Shown: positions 26,144-37,486 of the stretch, one piece after another
Numbering within the stretch: the stretch's first letter is position 1
Layout: each line of letters starts with the position of its first letter
Made by a program: the position numbers and the translations under genes
The notes under the pieces: model-generated
Database searches by the model: none
What the model was told of the DNA's origin: nothing
What the model saw: only the letters and a program-made list of their open reading frames with translations
Assembly (NCBI RefSeq): GCF_032854445.1
Contig: NC_088295.1
Location: forward strand, 30,250,470-30,314,469
Source: Liolophura sinensis
Taxonomy: Eukaryota; Mollusca; Polyplacophora; Chitonida; Chitonidae
Direction of reading: 5' to 3'
Length of the DNA: 64,000 nt

Positions 26144-26337
26144 CACTTATACCACAGCGGCCAGCTTCATGGTGGGAGGAAATCGAGCAGAATCCGGTGA
26201 AAACCCATGACCTTCAGCGGTTCGTTGGCAGAGCTTGCCACATACGACCGAAAGCGAAGCCAGCATGAGGCCCTTTGGCCATTGCGCTGCGCTGGCGTCC
26301 TAACCCACCCCACTCCCCTCTGCCACGGGACCGCCCG
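26144..26337 (-). repeat. SINE family 1 lacking its tail, joined to a minisatellite
   Basis: The copy begins at CACTTATACCACAGCGGCCA, directly at the end of the 50-bp tandem array, and runs through the body to a diverged head (CCCCTCTGCCACGGGACCG). Confidence 0.7.
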
Positions 26338-26884
26338 AATAGCTCTTGAGCCTTGGTACTCTAGGTCATCGGTAAACAAACTGTCTCTGACATATGGGAC
26401 GATAAACAGCGTACCACTTACATCTAGTACATGCTTTATATGGTAATCACTTCATTTAACTCTTATATGCGGACATCAATTTGTTGAGCATTTAGACTAT
26501 CTACATAAACGTGTTAACACACCAATTTACGCCATTTATACGAAAGTTTATCCCATTATGCTGGCCCTGAGCGTTTGCTTTGTTTCACGGTCTAAACTTA
26601 AGGTCATTTTTGTAGATCTCTCTTGATAACAAGGGGGCAATATTGGTAAACCGAGAATTGTGCTCTTTGCAGCAAAATACAGCATTTGAAAACCAATTGG
26701 TGTGTTTACATTCAGTTTATGAAACTGTAAACGAACCCCAAAACATTTAAGTTCATAATTTCCACACATGTGTTCGATGGCGGATGGCGAGATGGCGAGA
26801 TGGCGAGACCACTTCTACATCGATGAGTGATTGTCTGCCTGAAACCTTGCTATATGTATGCAAGATTTTGATATAATACAAAAC

Positions 26885-27440
26885 ACTACAGGATTGAGAG
26901 TAAAACCAAAGCAGTGACGACAGTGTGATAGTTGGCATGCCAAATGGTCACACGTAACTTAAGTCTTGTCTGGTTACGTTTGGTAGGGTTTTATTCTAAC
27001 TGTTCATGTCCATGCCTTAATACCAACAAATTTGACGTCCCCTGCATGGCTTAAGCTGAATTAGTTAAAAAAAATATTAGATTTTTTTTTTTTTTTTGAT
27101 TGGTGTTTTACGCCGTACTCAAGAATATTTCACTTATGCGACGGCGGCCAGCATTATGGTGGGTGGAAACCGGGCACAGCCCGGGAGAAACGCACGACCA
27201 TCCGCAGGTTGCTAGAAGACCTTCCCACTTACGGCCGGAGAGGAAGCCAGCATGAGCTGGACTTGAACTCACTGCGACCGCATTGGTGAGAGGCTCCTGG
27301 GTCATTACGTTGCGCTAGCGCGCTAACCGACTGAGCCACGGAGGTCCCTAAAAAAAAATATTAGAAGTCACTGGTCTAGAATTACTCAAAATGCGGCATT
27401 GTCATCACATTTTATAAAGAATGCAAATACACCAGACCTC
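26885..27440 (+). repeat. Dispersed repeat family A, copy 2, split by a SINE
   Basis: GCAGTGACGACAGTGTGATA, AAATGGTCACACGTAACTTA, TGCATGGCTTAAGCTGAATT, then the SINE, then GTCACTGGTCTAGAATTACT and TTGTCATCACATTTTATAAA. Confidence 0.8.
27082..27349 (-). repeat. SINE family 1, full length, inserted in repeat family A
   Basis: Complete from GGGACCTCCGTGGCTCAGTC (minus strand) to a run of A (T on plus). Flanks are a target-site duplication of 15 bases: eight or nine A, then TATTAGA (27067..27081 and 27351..27365). The host repeat reads through on both sides. Confidence 0.95.
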
Positions 27441-27480
27441 GTGGACTCCACATATGCATTCCTGGCACTTTTGTATTTTA

Positions 27481-27747
27481 ATTTATTCATATTTTTATTT
27501 ATTAGAATGGTGTTTTACGCCGTACCCAAGAATATTTCTACGACGGCGGCAAGTATTATGGTGGGAAGAAACCGGGGAGAACACGGGGGAAACCCACGAC
27601 AATCCGCAGGTTGCTGGAAGACCTTCCCAGTTAAGGCCGGAGAGAAAGCCAGCATGAGCTGGACTTGAACTTACAGCGACCGCACTGGTGAGAGACTCCT
27701 GGGTCATTACGCTGCGCTAGCGCACTAACCAACTGAACCAAGGCCCC
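27481..27747 (-). repeat. SINE family 1, full length
   Basis: A complete copy from tail to tRNA-like head (ending in CCAAGGCCCC on plus). It has a likely duplication TTGTATTTT / TTGGTATTTT. It lies only about 130 bases from the previous copy, in the same orientation. Confidence 0.9.
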
Positions 27748-27927
27748 TTGGTATTTTTTCAAAATTTTTTCACAACTTCTTGAAACCGCAAATAAACCGA
27801 TCATCTTTGCATGAGAACGCTTACACACGTTAGGAATCCGGTAAAGTTGGGTTATATCGGTATTTACTAGGAGGTATATTTATCTTTTCGTTAAAAGGCT
27901 TTGTGTTTGTTACATTTATTTAGTAAT

Positions 27928-28098
27928 CTGATTGCTGTTTTACGCCGTTCTCAAGATTTGTTTGTTAAATAGTTCCTTCAAAGTGCTCCGGATTGTTGTG
28001 GGTTTCCGGGTATCCTCCCACGATAAAGCTGGCCGCCGTTGCATAACTGAAATATTCTTGAGTACGCCGTAAAACACCAATCAGATAAATAAATAAAT
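27928..28098. repeat. Inverted pair of SINE 3' ends
   Basis: A minus-oriented tail (GATTGCTGTTTTACGCCGTT, 27928..27960) faces a plus-oriented family 3 end (27981..28098), which runs from GGGTTTCCGGGTATCCTCCC to AAACACCAATCAGATAAATA. Confidence 0.7.
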
Positions 28099-28402
28099 CT
28101 TTCTGAGTGCATGTAGTAGCAGAGTGCGTAGTTATTTAGTTGAAGTATTAAACTCCTCTGCAAAAATCTTATAGAATGAGTTCTTGAAAATAATGATGAA
28201 ACTTTGTCCTGAGGAACGGTTACACATTATCTCTGAAGCTCAGTACATAGCCTGATAATGCCTGTTCACACTTCACACGAAAATGGGGAATATTTCACAT
28301 ATATTTCATTGAAACTTTAGTTGTAGAAATTGTGGTTGCCACAAAAGACATTCACAGAGCCCAAACCTCTTGCTATAGCTAAATGTATAAGTCCAACCTG
28401 CA

Positions 28403-28419
28403 CCCCCCCCCCCCCCCCC
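28403..28419 (+). repeat. Run of 17 C
   Basis: An uninterrupted C homopolymer between GCA and TGCGCGCAG. Its length is likely to be uncertain in any assembly. Confidence 0.97.
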
Positions 28420-28429
28420 TGCGCGCAGA

Positions 28430-28745
28430 GAAGAAACATCCGCACACGAGACAGAAACCACTGCAAATACCGGAAATACCTTCACTGCAACGTAGGGAAA
28501 CAGCGGCACCTACGGGAATCTACCGCCCATGTGGGAGAAACCTACTTAGGTACGAGAAAAACAACCGCCCATGTTGGAGAAAACTATATATACGCAGCTT
28601 CTGGAGAAACTACGACACTTAGTTGTGTGAGAACCATTTCTCATGCTGGAGAAACCAAGGCACATCCAAGAAAAAACAGCTTACATGCGGGAGAAACACT
28701 GGCAATTACGGGAAAAATTACTACACATACGGAGAAACTATCGCA
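28430..28745 (+). repeat. Degenerate tandem repeat with GGGAGAAAC motif
   Basis: GCCCATGTGGGAGAAACC, GCCCATGTTGGAGAAAAC, TCATGCTGGAGAAACC, TACATGCGGGAGAAACAC and ACATACGGAGAAAC recur about every 30 or 60 bases. The 156-codon ORF across it is Thr/His-rich and has no Cys pairs, so it is not a zinc-finger gene. Confidence 0.6.
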
Positions 28746-28981
28746 CCTCAAACAGCCCGATGTAAGGCGAAAATCTGTGTACTTGAAACTTAAGTATTGA
28801 GGACCAGCAAGAAATGATAGATGAATATGTTTTTGAATTTTGATGTTACCAGTCGTGTTTCAGATATTTGAGTTGTTATTTTGAATAGTGTTTGACTAAC
28901 GCTTTAAAATGCATTTTTCTTGGTTGAAGTAGCAAGGTTAAATTTTAAGGTTAAATGTGCAACAAAGTGTCTTACTATTGC

Positions 28982-29388
28982 TATATCCATTTGATATAAT
29001 TAAGACGTACAGCATAGAAATCAGAGCATCGAAAACAGTGTCATAGACCCACGGCATAGAAAGTAAGATCAGAGCAGCGACGACAGTGTGATCAGACCAT
29101 TGCAGACACTGTGATTGCTGGTAAATGGTCACACGTAAGCGTCTCTTGTCAGTTTACCTCAGTAACGGTTTTATTGTAACTGCTCATGTAAATGCATAAA
29201 TAGTAGTAATTTACAAGCCCCCTAGCTCCATGGCTTAAGCAGAATTAGGTAAAAAAAATATTCATTGTTAATTGCAATTTATTAGACGTCACTGGTCTAG
29301 AATTACTCAAAATGATGTGTTGTCATCACATTTAACATACCATCACATTAAAACAATGCAAACGAACCAGGCCTCGGAGACGCCTAGT
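28982..29388 (+). repeat. Dispersed repeat family A, copy 3 (uninterrupted)
   Basis: GCAGCGACGACAGTGTGATC, AAATGGTCACACGTAAGCGT, CCATGGCTTAAGCAGAATTA, GTCACTGGTCTAGAATTACT and CCAGGCCTCGGAGACGCC. It shows the state of the family without the SINE. Confidence 0.8.
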
Positions 29389-29411
29389 TCACGAGCAGAA
29401 TCCTTTATGCG

Positions 29412-29625
29412 GGAATACAATATAATTAAGACGTGCAGCGTAGAGACTAAGACCAGAGCAGCGACTACAGTGTGACAGCTGTTCATGTAAATGGATAAAT
29501 ATTAACAATTTACACGCCCCCTACATGCCCCTAGCACCATGGCTTAAGCAGGATTAGGTAACAAAAATATGCAGTGATGTAAATTGCAAATTAGTGGACG
29601 TCAGTGGCTTAGAGTATGGCTTACA
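29412..29625 (+). repeat. Dispersed repeat family A, copy 4, directly after copy 3
   Basis: ACGTGCAGCGTAGAGACTAA, GCAGCGACTACAGTGTGACA, GTTCATGTAAATGGATAAAT and CACCATGGCTTAAGCAGGAT. The segment holding GGTCACACGTAA is deleted. Confidence 0.75.
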
Positions 29626-29756
29626 TAGTCTTGCTGAAAGTATTTACCAAATATTTATAGTCGAACGGTAATCGGTGATGTGTGTTCAGCCACATCCCAC
29701 ACCGCCACACCCCTACACCTCTCCACACCACCCACCCTTCATTATGCAGAGCATAA

Positions 29757-29873
29757 GAGTATTTTTACTTATACGACGGCGGCCAGCATTATGGTGAGAG
29801 GAAACCGGGCAGAGCCCGATGGAAACCCACGACCATTGTTGCTGGCAGACCTTCCCACTTACGGCCGGAGAGT
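29757..29873 (-). repeat. SINE family 1 body fragment
   Basis: ACTTATACGACGGCGGCCAG through ACTTACGGCCGGAGAG. Both ends are missing. Confidence 0.85.
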
Positions 29874-29889
29874 ACTACACAATAAGTGA

Positions 29890-31187
29890 CCGTGTTTGTT
29901 CAGCGTACTACATGGGGTAGGAACATACCTTCCTCTGGAGACATTACACGTCTGGGTAGCATTTGATTCACAGTGAGGGAGCCTGGAGTTTGATCACCGC
30001 ATTGTCAACAGAGCTCAGCGTGTACTCCGAGTTTAGTATACATAGTAACTGCTCACGGGTTTGATTACCGTTAATTTATAACGAGTGAAGTTTGGTGGTA
30101 ACAGCAGGGGATGTCACATTCAGTCAACTGATGGAGTTTACAGACTAATAAAGACAGAAATGATTCGGTTTACCTACGGAGAGGGCTAGTTGATTTTGGT
30201 AACCAGACGTCTAAATGACCAGACTAGGACCGACAAACCGTGCATCTGGTTTGGTCGAAAAGGGTCGAAGGTAGAGACAGTAGAGTAGAGTCACATTGAC
30301 TTGACTCGACAAATATTTGATAATACATACGATGTGTGCTGAGAGACGGGATATCCGGAATTGTCAGCTCGAGAGGTGATGTTCAACCAGAGTGAAGCAG
30401 TGCATTTGATCAACTGACACTTTAAATCGCTGAATTTGTATATCGATAGCTAGCCATTGTCATGTTGTTTACATTACAAAAACAAGCGTAAGAGCGCACA
30501 CAAAGTGATATTAGTACGAGATCGCTGGCTATTGCCTCCTGAACGTTTGGTATTACCTTGTGAGCATGCCATTGCTTTCCTTGAGTCGTTATCTTTCTAG
30601 ATCATATTTTGGGGGATATTATGTCAATGGGTATTGACCTTTGGAAACCAAGAATCTGTGAGATAAATTTATTATAATACATTTTACACAATTGTAGCCC
30701 GCGGTCATGGTCATGAATCATATTAGAGAGTAAGAGCAGCTTTGGCCTGAGTTATATTAGGAAGAGATTGATCCCTATTCAATCCAATATATTTGATCTA
30801 CCTGCATGTGGCTGCACACCCTGGTGACCAAGAACGAACAAATTTTACCGTGTATTCGTCATTAAAGTCATGTTCTCGGGCAGTTAATTGGACCAACTTC
30901 ATGAGGATCATTTATGTGCAGAAAAAACATTATTGACATCACATCAACTGGATTAATCTTTGGAAAGCGAATTCAATAACCAGGTAATATAGGTTCATAA
31001 AAAATTCTTAACACTTCTTTCAAAACAGTGCCAATGATGAGAATTTTGTGTGTTTTACGTTTACTTTATCCAGCTTATCAGTCTGAGCTTATTATTGCCA
31101 TTCAAGCATCGATACTGATCGTATAAATAACACAACTATGGCAAGATTTGTGAGATTATAGTTGATTGATCGTTTTCTTATGCAGAC
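29890..31187. other. No gene seen
   Basis: Stop codons are frequent in all frames. Some AGAGTAGAGTC-type low-complexity sequence lies near 30.28 kb. Confidence 0.55.
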
Positions 31188-31201
31188 ACCGTTAAATATT
31201 G

Positions 31202-31436
31202 ATTTATTGGATTTATTTATTTGGTTGGTGTTTTACGCCGTACTCAAGAATATTTCACCTACACGACGGCGACCAGCACTATGGTGGAAGGAAAAAATGG
31301 AGGAGCCCGGGGGAAAGCCATCCGCAGGTCGCTGGTAGACCTTGCCACATACGGCCGGAGAGGAAGTCAGCATGAGCTGGACTTGAACTCACAGCGACCG
31401 CATTGGTGAGAGGCTCCTGGGTCATTACGTTGCGCT
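31202..31436 (-). repeat. SINE family 1 truncated at the tRNA A box, with perfect 14-base duplication
   Basis: ACCGTTAAATATTG occurs at 31188..31201 and 31437..31450. The element stops at TTGCGCTA, losing only the first part of the tRNA-like head. Confidence 0.93.
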
Positions 31437-31450
31437 ACCGTTAAATATTG

Positions 31451-34400
31451 TCTACTAATTATGTAAGTGTTCCTCAGGGTCAAGTAACATTCTAAGTTGG
31501 TAAATTATGTTACATTTGTACTTTACTTAATTGAATGAATGTAAATCAACATTTTCCTTAACTATGCTGTAATCCTAAGCTATAAAGGGGAATCACGCGG
31601 CTCGTACAACCGTAATCTACACTTTGGAATATGATGTGTTCTTTCAGGAAACCAATGAGTATGGCGTTAAATAACAATAAACTAAAATTAAATCAGCAAA
31701 ACAATGAACCAAGTCGTTTTATGCACACAGTAACCGTTACAAAAAACGAAAGACATATTTGGACAATAGGATCATTTTCAGGTTGTTTCATTCATTTTGG
31801 CGCCAGCGAGTAATAACTGGAGTCATTTTATGCCAATATTTCATCAATTATACTGATTAAGTAGGTGGTCAATATCCAAAAGGAATCTAACACGGTTTCA
31901 GTTTTCAATGAAAAGTTGATAGATTTATTTTCCCATGCATCAAAAAGATCATTTTGTATTAACAGTGAAGAAAAGTGATTGCGTTCACTCGTTTTACTAA
32001 TCAATTCCAATTAACGTCAGCTTTAAACTCGTTCGCGGTTTAATTGATACCTGTTTCTGTTGATGTAGTATCTTTTTCATTTCACACCTAACAAGAACTG
32101 AGTGTCATAGATTATATAACAATTTTGCTCAACTGGATATCTCGTGTTTATTTCCTTTTACACTGAAAAACGTATGGTTTTAACAGGAAAACCGGTGCAG
32201 TTGTTTAATATGCAGGTACGGTAAAGTTTTCGGGGTTGCTGCTGTATGCAGTGTAGATAATGTCTTACTCATATTCAAAATACCGTCATTTTTTGTGATT
32301 TGTGTTAAACGTTATTTTGGAAATTTATCATGTGATCCATTAAGATCAACAAATCGTATTACGACGCCCAGAAGCAAAGGATTTCACTGTTAACGGCAGA
32401 ACATGTATTTGTAAAATCTAGTTCCAGTCAAAACATACGCTTTAACATATATTTCAGACCATCACTAACAGAGTTGTAAAAATTGTCTCAAGTCGGTTTG
32501 GGTTGATTTAGATCTATTTCAATAAGTAAACCTATTTAGATAAATTTTATTCGATTTCTTTCCTGAGCGATGCACATATTGAAAATTACTGAAGCTATAG
32601 TTTAGCGAATCTATTCAATATCCATCAGATGACAGTCAAGTGTACCTTAGAGTCAATTAAATTTGCTCTACACATGCAAAATATCCAAGACCATCATGTA
32701 CAAAACAAACAATTTTTTTGCCTAACTTTCATTTCAGTTTTACATTTGTAAAATTGCAAGGGGTCGGTTATGGTAAGGCGGAGAAAAGGCCCCAGATACG
32801 TACAATAAAGGGCTTGGTATGGCAAGGGGAGGAATCGGCGGCAGTGCAAAAAAAAATGTGCACCTCAAGTTTTTTTCAGTTCTGTTTTACTCTTGTTTTC
32901 CTGTTATGGCAAGCATGCTGCTTATCAAGCTCCAAACATGCACTGAAGAGATGTATAGGTCATAAAATCGAACAATTGTCGCCGGCTCCATTCACACTGA
33001 CATATCTTTTCTTCTTGTATTAGAAATTGCAGAGTAATGAAAATCACGGCACCACAAATGTAACTTTCTAAAACATTTTTGAACTCGCAGTTATTCATCA
33101 ATCAGTTAAATAAATATATAACAAACGTAACTTTCAACTTTATACTTCCACCAGCTATATACTGTTAATGCTAATGATAGCTATAAGGCCACATGTGCTC
33201 TCAAGCAAGATTCACGTACGATGTCGCTATAATTACCAAATACTACGATACCATAGCCCATACGCTCTAATTCATGATAACATTTATTTAATGCAAGACG
33301 GCCTTTATCTTTACTCACACAAATGTATATTTCCAAAGAAAAAAGGGCTACAAAGATTCGAACAGTTCTCCTATATCAAACCTGTTCTCCACAGCGACTT
33401 CGTTAGTCCACGGCAAAAGACGCCTGATTGATGAGGGCAGAAAAACAGATTTTAAACTTGCTAAAATATTACGAAACTGATCACATTGTAAAATTTATGT
33501 TTTATATGTGAAGACAAATGTTAACTAAAACGAAACTTTGACAGCAAGTAGAAATACACACATGAAGGTTTCAATAAAGATATTTTTCTGCTTAAAGATG
33601 ACCTTCACACTGTAAATTTAAAAAACCAGTGCCCCATTTGAACGAAAAATGGGTGTTTTTGATCGCGAGTGCATTTTTGGAGGGTTATTACTAAGCAACC
33701 ATCTCTTTTATGGCATTATAATTTTCATGAGTGCTTCGACCAAGTTTTATACTTTTGATTCTTCTGATACAGAATTGTGCTGGGATTTTGGAATTTGCAC
33801 TTCTTACTGATTCTCCGCCTTACCGTACAAGATCCTTTGAAAATCGCAGCACAATCTCGTAAATTTCCGAATCAGGAAAACAAAACTAGGTCGATGCTGC
33901 ATCATATCCAAAGTGTTTGGAGCTTTAATAGGTCACTGCTTCACTTTAACAGTAAAAAATGACTAAAGTAGATCTGAAAAAAGAGTAGTCCAAAGAGTGT
34001 GTCAACAGCTGTCACCGACAGCTATAGTTTATTTCACATCTTGAGGTCCACAGTTCCTTGCACTGAGGACGATTCCCGCTTTACTATAGCAAGTCCTTTG
34101 ATCACGAATGAAGTTTCTGGTGAACCAACATCGTCGGGAAATGATATCTAAAACTATATAAAAAATATTATATATTTGAGGCTTACCAGAAACTTTTGAG
34201 ATAAAACATTGACATATATAGTTTTGATGTCTTGTTATTAACTCACAAGATTAATCTACCCTTAACCACCTTATTACCAGTGTTATTATTTTATTAGACA
34301 TTTAACTGATATTTCCTTAACCTTCACAGTGGCAAGTGGTCATGGCAGCGCGTGTCAGCAGAGAATGTGTTGATCAAAAACAAAGGTTTGCCCATAGGAA

Positions 34401-35096
34401 ACATATATTGGATTTCCTTCCAAAATGTGCACAACTGCGTAGGAATCGGTTTAAAAACTGTATCTGAAGTGCATGTTTTCTGAAATATGCGGCATTTCTT
34501 CTCCGTATGATTCACTAGAATAGGAACCGCCTTCAAACCAAATCATCATCGTGATTCTCCGTCACATGTACCCTTACCTTCTAGTTGTTAACATGCAGCA
34601 GGGCTATATCACTGTGCTATACCAATGAACTTATACGAACATACAGCATCCATACTACGCCCAAGATTATACAGCCAAGTCATTCGGTCCCGGCTACTTG
34701 ACAAAATTACACCGGATGCTAATTTTGGCTTTAGCCATATACCCTTATATCCCACGGTAGAAGCAGAATTAGTAGGCTACAGCCTGAGGTTGGTGTGTCG
34801 CGGTCACATACTGGTATACCTGATGCTGTCGTGAAAGTTGCAAGATCAACAGTTCGGTAAGTATTGGAATATAGTGCGTATCAGCAGAACGGAAGTTTTA
34901 CTATATAGACGTAGAATAGATAGTTCACAATGACGCATCATGTATGCTTAATTGAATGTAGATAAAGTATACTGTGAATCTCTTACTGGAAAGCTGAGGA
35001 GCGGACAACTATAGAGTAAGAGCTAGAAAAATAGGGCTGGAGCCAATCTCCTAAACGAGGCAATATGGCGAACTTCATTACACGATTTCATGGTCT
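31451..35096. other. No supported gene
   Basis: ORFs of 60-101 codons have no recognisable domains. A regulatory or non-coding role cannot be judged. Confidence 0.5.
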
Positions 35097-35312
35097 GGAG
35101 TGAGTGAGTGAGTGCTTGGGGTTTTTTGTCGTACTTAAGAATTTTTCAGTCAGATGACGACGAAGGAATCCCTAGAGTCCTGCTTCACTGAGCCGTCTTA
35201 CCGAAGGCAAGTAAGCCGCCACGCCCCGAACGAGCCATTATACTGATAAAGGTCAATAAGTCGTTGCACTATCCCCTTAATGCTGAATGGCAAGCGAGGA
35301 AGTTACAACTTG
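35097..35312 (-). repeat. SINE family 2, 5'-truncated
   Basis: GAGTGAGTGAGTG tail, TTTTTCAGTCAGATGACGAC, CTTACCGAAGGCAAGTAAGC and TCGTTGCACTATCCCCTTAA. Confidence 0.8.
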
Positions 35313-36369
35313 ACTTTATTGAAACAGGCATTTGCAGCGAACAGTATAGGCCCTTGCCTTGTGTCTACACTATAAACTTTCGTTAGTTTTCACTCCCTAG
35401 CTATCTATCCATCAGTGTGTAGTGTAACTTGGACATAGAAAATATTTATAACGGTTTCAGCCGCATAACAGAGCCTAATCTCACCACCACATGAAGTCTT
35501 GTATAGCTCAAGCAAAGAGTGGATGTCATTTTATGTGTATTATTTGCATGTGAAACTTTGTAAACTTTCCACCTCCAGGCTGTCCTCTTTACGGCATTCA
35601 AGCGATCCAGTGGTGGTTTTAGTAGACTGCAGCTTACAGTACAACGCCTCTGAACAAAATCACTGCTGTTGTTGGCAAGCTGCCAGACATAGCCGGTTGT
35701 AGGGGTAATAACACGGTCACACATTGCGATATGGGAACTATTCGCTTTTACTAAATTATCCAGAGCTATTTCTGTTATACATATGTACCCAGCCGATGAA
35801 GTGTAACAAATCACCAGACAGTTTGCGTCACGTTTTGCAACATGATTGATTATCATCCGGATAAATAAACCGGTTTCTCTTTCTCGATCTGTATTAATTC
35901 CTTATTGCTCTAAATGTCTACGGATCAGCATTTTGCCAATCAGTCTTTCCATTCACGAAACCAATTATAACCGTTCTCAAAATTTCATAGATTAACTGCA
36001 AACCTCATTACGTGTTTTCTGCAGGATGTAGTTCCATTCAAAGATTGTATATATTTAGGCGGTAAGTCAGAAATCTGTTCAGTTCTGTACAGAGATGGAG
36101 ATAACATCTGCCAGTGTTCCCAACAGTCGCTTTCAATAGAGTTACAGAACAATTCAATGGTGGCATATTAGTACCATTTGATTTCTTGCCATAGATCTAC
36201 AAAAGATGCACATGCTTTTTCTCCAATATGTAATTACAAACAATGAATTTCTGCACAAAAACGAGGAATTTTTCCGGGAAACATACACTACAACATTGAT
36301 AAATTTATCTGAGAAAACTTTACGCCAGGAAGAAAACTATTACACAACGAAGGAACTTTTACACTTTAA
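35313..36369. other. No supported gene
   Basis: A 136-codon minus-strand ORF (35856..35446) overlaps a 67-codon plus ORF. Neither shows a known motif or a convincing splice site. Confidence 0.45.
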
Positions 36370-36480
36370 ACTTTTTCACCGCGGAGAAAACCTTTCCACC
36401 GCGGAGAAAACCTTTCCACCGCGAAGAAATCTTTTCTACCGTAGAGGAAGTCTTTAAACCATGGAGAAAACCTTTCCACC
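36370..36480 (+). repeat. 21-bp minisatellite, five copies, downstream of the E2-like gene
   Basis: CTTTCCACCGCGGAGAAAAC repeats with growing divergence to the right (CTTTTCTACCGTAGAGGAAG). It lies beyond the candidate poly(A) signals. Confidence 0.85.
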
Positions 36481-36527
36481 AATATTACCTACTAAAAGCT
36501 AAAACTGTACACTCATTTGAAGAATAC

Positions 36528-36609
36528 TTTATTGCAGTCATTCACACATGTGACATAAATTCAGTTTTGTTGATAATTTTGATAATAAGCAATGACGGAT
36601 GTTTTTATT
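36528..36609 (-). terminator. Candidate poly(A) signals for the E2-like gene
   Basis: AATAAA occurs on the minus strand at 36604..36609 and 36528..36533, 330-410 bases after the stop codon. No cleavage site can be fixed from sequence alone. Confidence 0.35.
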
Positions 36610-36790
36610 ATATGAAACATTTGCATTTGTATATATTACATTTCATGAATAGCACTGGGTTTTGGTGATTAGAACTTGACACACAATCATCAGAATGTAT
36701 CAAAAATACATGGAGATCTTTCAATGATATGTACAACAATAGCATTGTTATTAAGATTTCTACTCCGTGTAAATGGGACGGGTCATTTGT

Positions 36791-36944
36791 GCATTGTTAT
36801 TGTTAACCAGGTAATGGCATTACAGAGTACAGGTAACATTGCACTCCCCTTTAATGTCACTGTACGGCCATTGTTATTGTTAACCAGGTAATGGCATTAC
36901 AGAGTACAGGTAACATTGCACTCCCCATTTATGTCGCTGCCTAA
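36791..36944. repeat. Tandem duplication of about 77 bp overlapping the E2-like stop codon region
   Basis: TTGTTATTGTTAACCAGGTA, ATGGCATTACAGAGTACAGG and TAACATTGCACTCCCC occur twice in tandem, almost identical, within the 3' UTR and up to the stop codon. Confidence 0.9.
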
Positions 36945-37486
36945 AATCTCAGGCAAGACATAATTCTTCTCGGTCTGCCCACTGACACAGTTCCATGGAA
37001 TAACTCCGAATGTCTCATTTCCTTAAAGGATCTTAACCTCTTCAAACTAAGTTCCGGTCTTAGGTTTGGCCTATCATCCTCTAGAAAACCATTTCCTTGG
37101 CCTTCGTTTTTGTCCTGTTGTTCACTACCATCAACGTCCATGGCCTCGACGTGCTCTAAAGCGCAGGCTGCCTTCAGGGACCTATCTCTAAAGTCAGGAC
37201 AAACGTCACTGATTGCTTTTTTCAGTCTCTCCGTCCTTTCCTCTAGTAGGGCTTGCCACACATGTTTCGGGGCGAATTCACAGGTTACACTGACGTTTCT
37301 GTTGAGCTCTTTGGCCTCTTTTTTAGCCTTTTTCTGTTGTCGCTTTCTCTTTTCAATCAACCGACTCCAGCCATTGGACTTTGCGCGAGATTTGGAGTGA
37401 TAACCAGTGGTTCTAATGGCGTACTCGACGGCATCAAGGAGCTGACGGTGAATGGTTTCCTCAGAGGGTGTCTCTAGTTTCAACAT
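36941..37486 (-). CDS. E2-like gene, exon 6 (last exon, stop TAG)
   Basis: The acceptor is TTTGTTTACAG. The exon encodes 181 residues and a stop. It holds the basic tract, an acidic stretch (MDVDGSEQQDKNEGQ) and ends MSCLRF. A partly basic and acidic, low-complexity tail of this kind suggests a disordered C-terminus. Confidence 0.82.
   Translation of the reverse strand: MLKLETPSEETIHRQLLDAVEYAIRTTGYHSKSRAKSNGWSRLIEKRKRQQKKAKKEAKELNRNVSVTCEFAPKHVWQALLEERTERLKKAISDVCPDFRDRSLKAACALEHVEAMDVDGSEQQDKNEGQGNGFLEDDRPNLRPELSLKRLRSFKEMRHSELFHGTVSVGRPRRIMSCLRF

Noticed and set aside
28330..28800. 156-codon ORF with HVGET-like repeats, resembling zinc-finger linkers
   Set aside because: There are no Cys2-His2 pairs; the repeats come from a degenerate GGGAGAAAC tandem repeat next to a C run.
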